NCBI RefSeq assembly: GCF_024499015.1
Contig: NZ_CP098604.1
Coordinates: 3,968,001 to 4,032,000, forward strand
Direction: 5' to 3'
Source of the DNA: Xanthomonas hortorum pv. pelargonii
GTDB lineage: Bacteria; Pseudomonadota; Gammaproteobacteria; Xanthomonadales; Xanthomonadaceae
Length of the DNA stretch: 64,000 nucleotides
This document shows, piece by piece, positions 18,506 through 27,773 of the stretch. Position numbers and translations under genes: made by a program. The notes under the pieces were generated by a model that searched no databases, was not told the DNA's origin, and was given only the letters and a program-made list of their open reading frames with translations. Position 1 is the first letter of the stretch. The number at the start of each line of letters is the position of its first letter.

Positions 18506-19189
18506 ATGAACGCCGCCGCCGTCCCCAGCGAGATCGTCCAATCGCCATTGCCGCGATTGAAGATCACCGAAATCTTTTTGTCGTTGCAAGGCGAGGCCGA
18601 GGCTGCCGGTTGGCCGACCGTATTCGTGCGCCTGACCGGCTGCCCGCTGCGCTGCCATTACTGCGACACCGCATACGCCTTCCATGGCGGTGAGTGGCAC
18701 GATATCGATGCGATCGTCGCCGAGGTTTCCAGTCACGGCGTGCGCCATGTCTGTGTCACCGGTGGCGAGCCGCTGGCGCAGAAGCGCTGCCTGGTGCTGC
18801 TGCAGAAACTGTGCGACGCCGGCTTTGATGTCTCGCTGGAGACCTCTGGTGCACTGGATGTATCTGCAGTCGATCCTCGCGTCTCGCGCGTGGTCGACAT
18901 CAAGACACCGGCATCCGGTGAAGAACAGCGCAATCGCTGGGACAACCTGCCGCTGCTGACCGCGCGCGACCAGATCAAGTTCGTGATCTGCAGCCGCGCC
19001 GATTACGAATGGTCGCGCGAGATTGTCGCCGCGCATGCGTTGGACCGTCGCTGCACGGTGTGGTTTTCGCCCAGCAAAAGCGAAGTGACGCCTCGGCAGC
19101 TGGCAGACTGGATCGTTGCCGATCGTCTGCCAGTGCGGTTCCAGATGCAGTTGCACAAGTTGCTGTGGAACGACGAGCCAGGGCGCTGA
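18506..19189 (+). CDS. queE: 7-carboxy-7-deazaguanine synthase QueE
   Basis: A radical SAM enzyme making 7-carboxy-7-deazaguanine, a step of queuosine (modified tRNA base) synthesis. The 227-residue protein carries the cluster motif CPLRCHYC (Cys 46, 50, 53), preceded by EIFLSLQGEAEAAGWPTVFV, and the TGGEPLAQK SAM-binding motif. The ATG at 18506 gives the family N-terminus. It follows cpoB by about 40 bases on the same strand, and queC for the next step lies 1.4 kb further on the other strand. Confidence 0.93.
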   Translation: MNAAAVPSEIVQSPLPRLKITEIFLSLQGEAEAAGWPTVFVRLTGCPLRCHYCDTAYAFHGGEWHDIDAIVAEVSSHGVRHVCVTGGEPLAQKRCLVLLQKLCDAGFDVSLETSGALDVSAVDPRVSRVVDIKTPASGEEQRNRWDNLPLLTARDQIKFVICSRADYEWSREIVAAHALDRRCTVWFSPSKSEVTPRQLADWIVADRLPVRFQMQLHKLLWNDEPGR

Positions 19190-19236
19190 CGCCCGATTGC
19201 CAGGCGCTGCTTGCCAAGACGCAATCGCCCGCGTTT

Positions 19237-20103
19237 CTACGCTGCGATCTTGTTCAACTCCTCGACGGCATCGGCCGGAAGTTTCAGCTCGGCTGCAACT
19301 AGATTCGCGCGCAGATGCGCCACCGACGACGTCCCCGGGATCAGCAGGATGTTGGGTGAGCGCTGCAGCAGCCATGCCAGTGCCACCTGCATCGGGGTTG
19401 CGGCCAGGCGCTCGGCAATAGCGGCAAGCGTGGACGATTGCAACGGCGAGAAACCACCAAGTGGGAAGAACGGCACGTAGGCGATGCCGTCGCGTGCGAG
19501 CGCGTCGATAATTTCATCGTCGTGTCGATGCGCGATGTTGTACATGTTCTGCACACAGACGATGTCGGTGATGGCGCGTGCCTCGGCCACCTGCGTTGCA
19601 GTGACGTTGCTGATGCCGATGTGCCGCACTAGGCCATCGCGCTGCAGTTTGACCAAGGTTTCCAACTGCTCGGCAATGGAGCCTTCTGCCGGACCATCGG
19701 CCTTGAACATGATGCGCAGGTTGACCACATCGAGCGCTTCCAGGTCCAGGTTGCTCAAGTTGTCGTGCACGGCCTTGATCAACTCCGGCGCCGAATAAGC
19801 CGGCAGCCACGCTCCATCCTTGCCACGCGCTCCACCGATCTTGGTGACGATGGTTAGGTCCTGCGGATAGGGATGCAGCGCCTCGCGGATCAGCTGATTG
19901 GTGATGTGCGGCCCGTAGAAATCGCTGGTATCGATATGGTTGACGCCCAGCGCAATGGCTTCGCGCAGCACCGCCAACGCCGCATCGCGATCCTTGGGCG
20001 GGCCGAACACACCAGGCCCGGCAAGCTGCATTGCTCCGTAGCTAACGCGGGTGACCTGACGGTCACCAAGGAGAAACGTTCCGGCTTTGTCGATGTTGGT
20101 CAT
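19237..20103 (-). CDS. Aldo/keto reductase
   Basis: A 288-residue TIM-barrel oxidoreductase. VNHIDTSDFYGPH contains the catalytic Asp and Tyr, TIVTKIGG the Lys, and RHIGISNVT and IPGTSSVAHLRANL the NADPH-binding end. It belongs to the AKR superfamily branch acting on small aldehydes and ketones (YajO/pyridoxal-reductase-like). It is transcribed convergently with queE. Physiological substrate unknown. Confidence 0.88.
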   Translation of the reverse strand: MTNIDKAGTFLLGDRQVTRVSYGAMQLAGPGVFGPPKDRDAALAVLREAIALGVNHIDTSDFYGPHITNQLIREALHPYPQDLTIVTKIGGARGKDGAWLPAYSAPELIKAVHDNLSNLDLEALDVVNLRIMFKADGPAEGSIAEQLETLVKLQRDGLVRHIGISNVTATQVAEARAITDIVCVQNMYNIAHRHDDEIIDALARDGIAYVPFFPLGGFSPLQSSTLAAIAERLAATPMQVALAWLLQRSPNILLIPGTSSVAHLRANLVAAELKLPADAVEELNKIAA

Positions 20104-20403
20104 GGCGTTGCGCTCGCGTGTCGTTGAGCCCACAACGATAGGAAACGTGGCGCGGCTTGTGAATTCGCGTTTGATGTGGCCCGAGCTGATCGCTGCCGAG
20201 GCCTGCACTGCATGGGCACAGGGGCGTCGGCTGAGATATTCGTATGGCCAAACGTGTCGGTGTTTCAGGTTTTGACGGCCTGAAGGACCTTGTCTGCGGC
20301 TTGAATGGCGACAAACCTTGAGTTCGCCTGTTGATCCTCGCGCGGATGCGCGATGCATGCGGCCGGCGCTAAACGCGGAACCTGTTTGGTTTTCCGGAGG
20401 CAC

Positions 20404-20423
20404 AAAAAAAGCGCCTTAGGCGC
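20404..20423 (-). terminator. Rho-independent terminator of tRNA-Lys
   Basis: On the minus strand, GCGCC-TAA-GGCGC is followed directly by seven T residues, about 20 bases downstream of the tRNA 3' end. This is a textbook intrinsic terminator for the tRNA transcript. Confidence 0.85.
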
Positions 20424-20444
20424 TCTTCAAGTGACTGATTTGAT

Positions 20445-20520
20445 TGGTGGGCCGTGATGGATTCGAACCATCGACCAAAAGATTAAAAGTCTTCTGCTCT
20501 ACCGACTGAGCTAACGGCCC
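20445..20520 (-). tRNA. tRNA-Lys (anticodon UUU)
   Basis: The minus strand reads GGGCCGTTAGCTCAGTCGGT at the 5' end. The anticodon loop is CTTTTAA (anticodon TTT), the T-arm is GGTTCGAATCC, and the acceptor closes with GGCCC followed by encoded CCA. All four arms pair in the cloverleaf. It is 76 nt including CCA. It stands alone, between queC and the aldo/keto reductase, with its own terminator. Confidence 0.97.
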
Positions 20521-20567
20521 ACTGTCCCGGCACTGCGCCGGGGTGCGCATTCTACCCTACACCGGCG

Positions 20568-21242
20568 TCAAGACGAAATGGCGTAGTGGGTGGGGTCCGG
20601 AATGCCGGCGTCGGTGAAGCCGGCGGCGCGCAGGCGGCAGGCGTCGCAGTGGCCGCAGGCGCGTCCGTCGGTGTCGGCGCGGTAGCACGACACGGTGAGG
20701 CCGAAGTCCACGCCCAGGCGTACGCCTTCGCGGACGATATCGGCCTTGCTGAGGAACTGCAGCGGTGCGTGCACACGCAGGCCGGCGCCTTCCACGCCTG
20801 CCTTGGTGGCCAGGTTGGCCAGCACTTCGAAGGCGCGGACGAACTCGGGCCGGCAGTCGGGATAGCCCGAATAGTCCACCGCGTTGACGCCGCAGAACAG
20901 GTCGTTGGCGCCGATCACCTCGGCCCAGCCCAGCGCGAGCGACAGCATGATGGTGTTGCGCGCAGGCACGTAGGTAACCGGAATGCCGTCGCCGCCGGCA
21001 TCGGGCACGTCGATGTCGGCGGTGAGCGCCGAGCCGCCGATGCTGCGTAGGTCCACGTCGACCACCTTGTGGGCGATGACGCCCTGTGCGGTGGCCACGC
21101 GTGCGGCCGCGTCCAGTTCGGAGGTGTGGCGCTGGCCGTAGCGCACGCTTAGGGCGTGCACGGCAAAGCCCTGTTCCTGCGCGAGCGCGACGACGGCGGC
21201 GGAATCCATGCCACCGGACAGGAGAACTACGGCTTTTTTCAT
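20568..21242 (-). CDS. queC: 7-cyano-7-deazaguanine synthase QueC
   Basis: QueC uses ATP and ammonia to make preQ0, the queuosine precursor, from the product of QueE. The 224-residue protein begins [20 protein letters not shown] with the PP-loop SGGMDS (residues 9-14), and ends with the zinc site C-x8-C-GHC-DAC ([17 protein letters not shown]). The start is set by the PP-loop distance; an in-frame extension upstream has no similarity. It is transcribed toward tRNA-Lys. Confidence 0.95.
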   Translation of the reverse strand: MKKAVVLLSGGMDSAAVVALAQEQGFAVHALSVRYGQRHTSELDAAARVATAQGVIAHKVVDVDLRSIGGSALTADIDVPDAGGDGIPVTYVPARNTIMLSLALGWAEVIGANDLFCGVNAVDYSGYPDCRPEFVRAFEVLANLATKAGVEGAGLRVHAPLQFLSKADIVREGVRLGVDFGLTVSCYRADTDGRACGHCDACRLRAAGFTDAGIPDPTHYAISS

Positions 21243-21541
21243 GACGGAATCAGGCGGTAACAACGGAAGCGGAGAGGCTAGCAGGGTCGGCGTTGCACGG
21301 CGACAGCGCGCTATTGCCGCATGGTCCTGCCAAGGAGTTCTGGCATCCGGTCGAGGCCTAGGGTTTGAATGTCTTGAGCGCTTGTTTATTGACGCTATGC
21401 CGCTGCTAGAGATAGTGCATGGCTCTCTGCACGCCGCATCGTTACACCGCCCAGCCAGTGAACGTTGCAGTGGCGGCCGCATGATTTTTTGTTCACGGTT
21501 ACCGGTTTATTGTGCGGATCGAATCCGGAGTCAATGACGTG

Positions 21542-22549
21542 ATGGCCGACCAGCAGGAAGACGCCGCGAAATCGCGTATCTACGAGACGCTGTTACAGGC
21601 GATTCCGGATCTCTTGTACGTGTTCGATATCCAGCATCGTTTTATCTACGCCAACGAGGCATTGTTGACGATGTGGGGGATGCGCTGGGAAGAGGCGCAC
21701 CTCAAGACCTGCCTGGAAATTGGCTACGAGCCCTGGCATGCGGCCATGCACGATGAAGAAATCGAGCGGGTGAAGGCCACCGGCCAGCCGCTGCGAGGCG
21801 AGGTGCCGTTTCCGCATACCACCAAGGGCCTGCGTGTGTACGAGTACATCTTTACACCGGTCTTTGGGCCTGATGGCGAGGTGGAGGCGATCGCCGGCGC
21901 CACGCGTGACATCACCGAACACAAACAGCATGAGCAGCACCTGCAGTTGCTCATCAACGAGCTCAATCATCGCGTCAACAATTCGCTGATCATGGTGCAG
22001 TCGCTGGCTCGCCAGTCGTTCAATAACGCGACCAGCCTTGCGGATGCGCAAGAGAAGATCGATGCGCGTCTGCTTGCGCTCTCCAGAGCCCATGACACGC
22101 TCACCCGCGAGAACTGGGTCAGTGCCGATATCCTCGAGCTGACCCGCGATGCTGCCGCACTGTATGAATCGCACGATGGCGGGCGCTTCGCGTTGCAGGG
22201 CCAATCGTGCCGGCTCGATCCTCGGCGGGCGTTGGCACTATCGATGGCGCTGCACGAGCTGTGTACCAACGCGCTCAAGCACGGCGCCCTGTCTGTTCCG
22301 GAAGGCAGCGTGCTGATCGCGTGGGAACGCAGAATGCAGGATGCAGACGCGCAGCTCGAACTGATCTGGCAGGAACGCGGCGGGCCGGCTGTCCGCCCAC
22401 CAACGCGCAAAGGCTTCGGCTCCCGATTGCTGGAACGTGGTTTGAAGCACGACCTCAAGGGCGATGTCGAACTCGTTTTTGACCCTGCGGGGGTTTCGTT
22501 CCGTGTCTGCATGCCGCTGCCGGCCGAGCTGGTCGAGGCGCACACGTGA
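21542..22549 (+). CDS. PAS-HWE sensor histidine kinase
   Basis: A soluble sensor kinase of about 335 residues with no membrane segments. An N-terminal PAS domain (LLQAIPDLLYVFDIQHRFIY to VEAIAGATRDITEHK, about 15-130) is followed by a HWE-type kinase: the phosphoacceptor is H143 in LINELNHRVNN, the N-box is ALHELCTNALKHGAL, and the diagnostic W-x-E is LIWQERGG near residue 276. Such kinases in alphaproteobacteria and xanthomonads often respond to light, oxygen or redox. A GTG one codon upstream sits at better distance from CGGAG. The stop overlaps the receiver gene by four bases, so the two form a pair. Confidence 0.88.
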   Translation: MADQQEDAAKSRIYETLLQAIPDLLYVFDIQHRFIYANEALLTMWGMRWEEAHLKTCLEIGYEPWHAAMHDEEIERVKATGQPLRGEVPFPHTTKGLRVYEYIFTPVFGPDGEVEAIAGATRDITEHKQHEQHLQLLINELNHRVNNSLIMVQSLARQSFNNATSLADAQEKIDARLLALSRAHDTLTRENWVSADILELTRDAAALYESHDGGRFALQGQSCRLDPRRALALSMALHELCTNALKHGALSVPEGSVLIAWERRMQDADAQLELIWQERGGPAVRPPTRKGFGSRLLERGLKHDLKGDVELVFDPAGVSFRVCMPLPAELVEAHT

Positions 22550-22905
22550 CCGGGCGCGTCTTGTTGGTCGAAGACGAATCCGTGGTTGCCATGCTGCTGG
22601 AAGACTGCTTGATCGAACTGGGATACGAGATCGCGGCGACGGTGGGTGACGTGGATGCCGGGCTTGAGGAAGTGAAGAAGGGGAATCTTGATCTGGCGTT
22701 GCTGGACGTCAATCTAGGCGGCAGCTATTCCTTTCCGATCGCCGAGGAACTGGATGCCCGCGGAGTGCCGTATATTTTTGTGACTGGCTATTCTGTGGGT
22801 GGAATCCCCGAAAAATTCCAGCATCGGCACGGTTTGCAAAAGCCCTTCCACTTACGTGATCTGCAGGCCGCATTGGCGCTGCTGCAGCAGACAAGCGCAG
22901 GCTAG
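22546..22905 (+). CDS. Single-domain response regulator
   Basis: A 119-residue receiver with no output domain. MTGRVLLVEDESVVAMLLED holds the acidic pocket (E9, D10), D54 in LALLDVNLGG is the phosphorylation site, and K98 lies in HGLQKPFHLRD. It starts with GTG inside the stop of the upstream HWE kinase, so it is very probably that kinase's partner. Having no effector domain, it would act by protein contact or as a phosphate sink. Confidence 0.88.
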   Translation: MTGRVLLVEDESVVAMLLEDCLIELGYEIAATVGDVDAGLEEVKKGNLDLALLDVNLGGSYSFPIAEELDARGVPYIFVTGYSVGGIPEKFQHRHGLQKPFHLRDLQAALALLQQTSAG

Positions 22906-22961
22906 GTCTGCTCTTTCAGCAGGATTGCCGAGATCAGCCAGTGCGAGTGGATAACGCGTAA

Positions 22962-23171
22962 CTGGATCCGGGCCAGCTGCGCTGGGCGTTTGCGTCGGGT
23001 GCGTGCCTTGCCAGTGTTACCTGGTTCTCCAGCTTGGGATATGGCGCGCGTTTGCTGCAGCCGGCCTTTCGTGATCCGCGCGCATGGAGCGTACTGGACG
23101 CATTGATCGCGGTGTTCATGCTGGTGCTGTGCGCCTTGTTGCTGCTGCCATCGCATGCTGCGCTACTCTGA
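22962..23171 (+). pseudogene. Remnant C-terminus of a LysE/ArgO-type amino-acid exporter
   Basis: After a TAA, 69 codons encode LDPGQLRWAFASGACLASVT and then a helix-rich tail ending LLLLPSHAALL. This order (QLRW-A-ASG...ASVTWFSSLGYGARLL, then RAWSVLDALIAVFML) matches the last two membrane helices of LysE/ArgO exporters. No start codon or N-terminal part is present upstream, where the receiver gene ends 57 bases earlier. It is a truncated, dead gene, probably cut when the kinase/receiver pair arrived. Confidence 0.72.
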
Positions 23172-23180
23172 CGCCCCCCT

Positions 23181-23633
23181 ATGACTGGAGTCACTGTCAT
23201 GCCGCCGTTGCGCATTACCACCGACACGTCCGAGCTCGATGTGCCGATGATCCACCGCTATCTGTCGCAGCAGACCACGTGGGCCAGGGACATTCCGTTG
23301 TCGCTGCTGCAGCGCTCCATCGCCAATTCGCTGTGCTTTGGCGGGTTTGTGGAGGGCGCGCAGGTGGCGTTCGCGCGGGTGGTTTCCGATTACGCAACAG
23401 TTGCATATTTGGGCGATGTCTTCGTGCTGCCCGAGCATCAGGGCAAGGGCTATGGCAAGCTGCTGATGGATGCGGTCATGGCGCACCCCGAGCTGCAGGG
23501 ATTGCGCCGTTTCAGCCTGGCCACCAGCGATGCGCACGGGTTGTACGCGCGCTACGGCTTTACGCCACCGTTGTATCCACAGTCGCTGATGGAGCGTTAC
23601 ATCCCCGGGATATATACCCGCGACCGCGCCTGA
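23181..23633 (+). CDS. GNAT family N-acetyltransferase
   Basis: A 150-residue acetyltransferase. Motif A reads VFVLPEHQGKGYGKLLMDAV (Q/RxxGxG loop with GKGYGK), and the C-terminal motif B is LATSDAHGLYARYGF. Family proteins of this short type acetylate small amines or amino acids. An ATG 18 bases downstream (MPPLRITTDTS) is an alternative start that fits family length better. It lies just after the LysE remnant and converges with the chemoreceptor. Confidence 0.85.
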   Translation: MTGVTVMPPLRITTDTSELDVPMIHRYLSQQTTWARDIPLSLLQRSIANSLCFGGFVEGAQVAFARVVSDYATVAYLGDVFVLPEHQGKGYGKLLMDAVMAHPELQGLRRFSLATSDAHGLYARYGFTPPLYPQSLMERYIPGIYTRDRA

Positions 23634-23698
23634 CAACCGATCAGGCCTGCAGTCATGGCAGTGATCTGCGTGGATGCGGTTTAAACGATCGAGAACAA

Positions 23699-23726
23699 CG
23701 AAAAGCGCCTTGCCCGACGCTTTTCG
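23699..23726. terminator. Bidirectional terminator between acetyltransferase and chemoreceptor
   Basis: CGAAAAGCG and CGCTTTTCG form a perfect 9-bp inverted repeat with a ten-base loop. The A-run on one side and T-run on the other suit termination in both directions between two convergent genes. Confidence 0.6.
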
Positions 23727-23832
23727 TAGACGACATTTCGAGGGCGGATCTATGCAAGCCCCAACCAGTGCCGTCAGTGGAACCACGCCGACGGCTCTGT
23801 TGAAGGCGGCGCTGATTTCACCGCCCAACTCC

Positions 23833-26004
23833 TCAAGCGCTACGGACCTTGTTCAACAGATGCGCGACCGGTGCTGCCGCGCGCGTCTGTGCCTGGCTTG
23901 CCTGCCGTGCATCGATCTTGAAGATCGCCACCGCGTCGGTGAGCTGCACAGCCTGTTCTTCCATCGAGCGTGCGGCGGCCGTGGCTTCTTCCACCAGCGC
24001 GGCGTTTTGCTGGGTGGCCTCGTCCATATGCGTGATGGTCTGGTTGACCTGCTCGATGCCGGCCGACTGCTCCTGCGAGGCCGCAGAGATCTCGCTCATG
24101 ATGTCGGTCACACGTTGCACGCTGGCCACCACATCGCCCATGGTCTTGCCAGCGCTGTGCACCAACGCCGAGCCTTCGGCCACACGCTGCACCGAATCGT
24201 CGATAAGGCTCTTGATTTCCTTGGCCGCGCCAGACGAACGCTGTGCGAGCGTGCGCACCTCCGACGCCACTACTGCAAAGCCGCGTCCCTGTTCCCCGGC
24301 ACGCGCGGCTTCCACTGCGGCGTTCAAGGCAAGGATGTTGGTCTGGAATGCGATGCCATCGATGACGCTGATGATGTCGGCAATCTTTTTGGACGAGGCT
24401 TCGATACCGGTCATGGTCTGGACGACCTTGCCCACCACCTCGCCGCCTTGCGAGGCCACGCGTGCGGCGCCGATCGCGAGCTGATTGGCCTCGCGTGCGC
24501 TCTCTGCATTCTGTTTGACGGTGGACGTCAGCTCTTCCATCGAGGCAGCAGTTTCTTCCAGGTTGGCCGCTTGTTGCTCGGTGCGCTGCGACAGGTCCTG
24601 ATTGCCGGCAGCGATTTCGCTGGCAGCCGAGTTGATCGAGACCGCCGATTGCTGGATGTTGCCGACGATCTGCGCCAACTGGCTGGCGGTGGCGTTGGCA
24701 TCGTCGCGCATCTGTGCAAACACGCCGCGGAACTCGCCACTCATGCGTGCGGTGAGATCGCCGGCGGCGATCGACTGCAGCAACGACGATAGCGACTGCA
24801 GATTGCCATCGGCGGTGGACATCAGATGATTGAGGCTTTCCACCATGATGCGGAAATCGAACTGGAAGCGCTCGACATCGCCACGCGCTGTGAAGTCGCC
24901 ATTGGCGGCCGACTGGGCAAGGTGTTTGATCTCATGATTCATCGCCGACAGATTGAGCTTGACCTGCGACATGGTGTCGCTGAAAGCGGCTTTTTCGCCC
25001 GGCAGTGGCTGCATGTCTTCGGAGAGTTCGCCGATGGCGTAACGCCCCATGATGCGGGCCAGATCGTTTTGCACCGCCACATGCGAGGCGACCAGTAAAT
25101 TGGTGTCGTTGGCCATGCGCCCGTAATCGCCGGGGAATGCCGCCGCATCAATGCGGAAACTGATCTGGCCATTGTCGTGATGCTTGGCCATGTCGGTCTG
25201 CGCGGCGATCAGGTTGCGCAGCTGCAACTGCATCTTGTCCATTGCCTGCAACAGGCGGCCGGTTTCATCGGTGGCGGTGGTGTGGACGTCGTTCTGCAGA
25301 TTGCCGGCGGCAATGGCCTCGGCAGTGCGGGTGGCCTGGCTGAGCGGTATGGTCAGGCTGCGCGTGATCATCCACGCAAGCAGGGCGCTGATGGCCAACG
25401 CGGCAATGCCGCCACTGGCGAGCGTGACCTTGCCGCAATGCATCGATGCCACCGCTGCGGCATAGGCCTGTTTGCTGAGGCGGCTTTCCAGTGCTGCGTT
25501 GGCGCGAATGGCGGCTTGCTGTTCATTCATCGCCACCGCGGCGGCGCCTTGCAACAGCCCCTGCGCCTCCTGGTTCTGATCATGAATGCCGTATTCGAGA
25601 ATCTGGTTGTTGTACTTGACCGAGATGTCGCGCTTTTCCTGCACCAGCTTGAGCGCGTTCTTTTCGCCGTCGCTGCTCGGCATGACTGCCAGCGCATCGT
25701 GCGCCGTTTTATAACGGGCGCGGTTGCTTTCGATCATCTCCATTGCGCTGCGGTTGGCAGCATCGCCAGACACCATGACGATGTCGCGCAGGCCGATCGC
25801 CACGTTGGTGTTGGCGTCCAGCATGTCGGTGGAGAGTCTGATCCGCTCCATATTGTTGTTGACGATGGTGTCCAACTCGAGACGGGCGGTGGACATGGTG
25901 ACCAGGCCGGTTGCCACAAGCAGGCCGGACAATAAGATCAAGATGCCGAAGGCCACGCCCAAGCGGCGGCCGACATTGAGGTGTTGCAGATATTGGTTCA
26001 TCAC
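23833..26004 (-). CDS. Methyl-accepting chemotaxis protein with several HAMP units
   Basis: A 723-residue inner-membrane chemoreceptor. TM1 ([20 protein letters not shown]) and TM2 (about 194-216) flank a four-helix-bundle ligand domain of the Tar/Tsr type. After TM2 a canonical HAMP ([19 protein letters not shown]) is followed by more HAMP-like segments ([40 protein letters not shown]), then a methylation-helix region and the signalling tip [20 protein letters not shown]. The start may be the second Met. No CheR-docking pentapeptide is seen at the C-terminus. No ligand can be inferred. It stands alone, away from a chemotaxis operon. Confidence 0.92.
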   Translation of the reverse strand: MMNQYLQHLNVGRRLGVAFGILILLSGLLVATGLVTMSTARLELDTIVNNNMERIRLSTDMLDANTNVAIGLRDIVMVSGDAANRSAMEMIESNRARYKTAHDALAVMPSSDGEKNALKLVQEKRDISVKYNNQILEYGIHDQNQEAQGLLQGAAAVAMNEQQAAIRANAALESRLSKQAYAAAVASMHCGKVTLASGGIAALAISALLAWMITRSLTIPLSQATRTAEAIAAGNLQNDVHTTATDETGRLLQAMDKMQLQLRNLIAAQTDMAKHHDNGQISFRIDAAAFPGDYGRMANDTNLLVASHVAVQNDLARIMGRYAIGELSEDMQPLPGEKAAFSDTMSQVKLNLSAMNHEIKHLAQSAANGDFTARGDVERFQFDFRIMVESLNHLMSTADGNLQSLSSLLQSIAAGDLTARMSGEFRGVFAQMRDDANATASQLAQIVGNIQQSAVSINSAASEIAAGNQDLSQRTEQQAANLEETAASMEELTSTVKQNAESAREANQLAIGAARVASQGGEVVGKVVQTMTGIEASSKKIADIISVIDGIAFQTNILALNAAVEAARAGEQGRGFAVVASEVRTLAQRSSGAAKEIKSLIDDSVQRVAEGSALVHSAGKTMGDVVASVQRVTDIMSEISAASQEQSAGIEQVNQTITHMDEATQQNAALVEEATAAARSMEEQAVQLTDAVAIFKIDARQASQAQTRAAAPVAHLLNKVRSA

Positions 26005-26437
26005 CGCATCCAGGTTGTGCAGCTGAAGGACTCAGTGAATGCGGGGTGCATCCACTCAAGCGTCTTGCCCAGCTAGCGGCAGGAGATCGAGGAGCTAAAG
26101 GCTTGTATTCGGAAATACTTATGACGGATTCATGACGTGGAAGAAATTTCCCGACAGCTGTCCGCCGCTACCTGACATCCCGCCAAAAACGCCTTGTTTA
26201 ATGCGTCATTGCTGGATCGAAGCGTGCCAATGGCAGGACGATTTTCCGACGTTTTACCGACGCGCTGAAGTGGATAACGCAGCGCGCACAGCCAACGATT
26301 GGAACTGACGAATGGTCGAGTTCGCTGGCGTGTGCGGTATGGGCGGATGAGAACCGCAAGATTGCTGCGAATGCCTCAATGCCGCGAGCGATTCGGTTGA
26401 TGCTGGGCAGCAGAGCAGCCTGCCCGTGCACATCGCG
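26005..26437. other. Non-coding region upstream of the chemoreceptor
   Basis: About 430 bases with no convincing protein-coding frame. It must contain the promoter of the chemoreceptor, read leftward. Its right end carries an intrinsic terminator on the opposite strand, with no matching protein gene, so a small RNA read rightward is possible. Confidence 0.4.
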
Positions 26438-26462
26438 AGCCGGCCTGTGCCGGCTACTTTTT
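26438..26462 (+). terminator. Orphan rho-independent terminator
   Basis: AGCCGGC pairs with GCCGGCT around a CTGT loop and is followed by AC and five T residues on the plus strand. The opposite strand lacks a T-run. No plus-strand protein gene ends here, so it either ends an unannotated small RNA or stops read-through. Confidence 0.65.
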
Positions 26463-26528
26463 AGCGAGCCACTGATCCATCGCGCCGTCGCGCGCAGCAA
26501 GCATGGCGCGATGGGAGTTGTCTTGCGC

Positions 26529-26735
26529 TCAACTCTCCAGCGCGGCAAGGACTTCGGCGTAAAGCTGTTCGGCATCGGTCTCGCTGTTGAAGCGTGCGAA
26601 CACCTCGTCGCCGGAGATAAGGCCGACCCGCACCGAGTGGCAATACGAACCGAAGCTCTCGCCGGCGTTGAACGGGTCGTTGACGACGGAGATATGGGCA
26701 AGGCGGATCCGGGTTGTGCCGAATTTGATGAACAT
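26529..26735 (-). CDS. Small conserved-looking protein of unknown function
   Basis: A 68-residue protein, MFIKFGTTRIRLAHISVVND onward, ending YAEVLAALES. The ATG at 26735 is preceded by a strong AGGAGA at seven bases, which decides the start over a TTG two codons upstream. The sequence is mixed alpha/beta and soluble, with no Cys pair or known motif. Good codon use and the ribosome binding site argue that it is real. Function unknown. Confidence 0.6.
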   Translation of the reverse strand: MFIKFGTTRIRLAHISVVNDPFNAGESFGSYCHSVRVGLISGDEVFARFNSETDAEQLYAEVLAALES

Positions 26736-26981
26736 CTGCAATCTCCTGTGTGAGCGCTCAGTTTCCCATTTTGTCGGGCGCCGCAGAAGCGCGATGGCAG
26801 CTGGATGCAGGGCGAAGCTTGCATAAGCACCTCAACGGCGGCGTTGACTCTTCGGCGTACATGGATGCCAAGGTGCCGCCAGGCGCCTGTAGAGCCTCAG
26901 CGCTGGCGCCATCCGGGGCCAACCTCGCGCATCCACGGATCCAGCACGTACACTGCCGTCCCCTGATGCTGAGCTCGTCCG

Positions 26982-27692
26982 ATGTCCGAACCGATCCGTC
27001 TCGACAAATGCGTTGCCGCGCTGTTCGGCTGCTCGCGTGGCGAGGCTCAGCAGTACATCGAAGGCGGCTGGGTCAGCGTGGACGGTGTGGTGGTCGAGGA
27101 GCCGCAGACATTGGCCACCGCGCCGCAGGTGACGCTGGCAGCCGATGCGCTGCTTGAGCCTGCCGAGCCAGCCACGTTGCTGCTGCACAAGCCTGCCGGA
27201 ATGACCGCCGAGGCCGCGCTGACACTGGCCGTACCGGCCGCGCGCAGCAGCCTGGACCATGCCAACGTGCGCGTGCTGAAGCGGCATTTCCTGCGTCTGA
27301 GCGCGCCGTTGCCGCTGGAAGACGAGGCCAGCGGTTTGCTGGTCCTGAGCCAGGATGGCCGCGTGCTACGGAGGCTCAGCGCCGATGCCAACTCCATCGA
27401 GCAGGAATTCCTGGTGGAAGTCAGCGGCGAGCTGCGCCCCTACGGCATGGCACGGCTTGCGCATGGCCTGGTCTATCAACAGCGCAGCCTGTCGCCGTGC
27501 AAGGTGAGTTGGCAGAACGAAGAGCGGCTGCGCTTTGCGATCAAACATGTGCAGCCCGGGCAACTGCGCTTCATGTGCAAGGAAGTCGGGCTGGACGTGG
27601 TGAGCATCCGGCGCTTGCGCGTGGGCCGCATCTCGCTGGGCAAACTGGCGATCGGCGAATGGCGCTATCTACCGGCGGGCGAGCGTTTTTGA
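26982..27692 (+). CDS. RsuA-family pseudouridine synthase-like protein with altered active site
   Basis: A 236-residue protein with an N-terminal S4 RNA-binding domain (IRLDKCVAALFGCSRGEAQQ, about 5-50) and a fold resembling RsuA/RluB/RluE/RluF pseudouridine synthases (LLLHKPAGMTAE; EQEFLVEVSGEL; LRFAIKHVQPGQLRFMCKEV; VVSIRRLRVGRISLG). In the family the catalytic motif is RLD-x-D-T-x-G-L. Here it is PLEDEASGLLVL, putting Glu113 at the invariant Asp position and Pro for Arg. The protein may be catalytically dead or act differently, perhaps only binding rRNA. Neighbours give no clue. The start fits the S4 domain. Confidence 0.78.
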   Translation: MSEPIRLDKCVAALFGCSRGEAQQYIEGGWVSVDGVVVEEPQTLATAPQVTLAADALLEPAEPATLLLHKPAGMTAEAALTLAVPAARSSLDHANVRVLKRHFLRLSAPLPLEDEASGLLVLSQDGRVLRRLSADANSIEQEFLVEVSGELRPYGMARLAHGLVYQQRSLSPCKVSWQNEERLRFAIKHVQPGQLRFMCKEVGLDVVSIRRLRVGRISLGKLAIGEWRYLPAGERF

Positions 27693-27773
27693 GTGTGCCG
27701 CTGGCGTTCAACGCTGGCGGCAACCTGCATGCAATACGACGACGCGCTGCCGTTGAACTGCTACCCGAGTCGC

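Noticed and set aside
20384-20393. CCTGTTTGG near the aldo/keto reductase as a fifth octamer site
   Set aside because: A single octamer occurs by chance at this frequency; no cluster or spacing pattern is present.
23674-24792. A 372-codon plus-strand frame over the 3' end of the chemoreceptor
   Set aside because: It is antisense to the conserved signalling domain; its product is Cys/His/Arg-rich without a domain.
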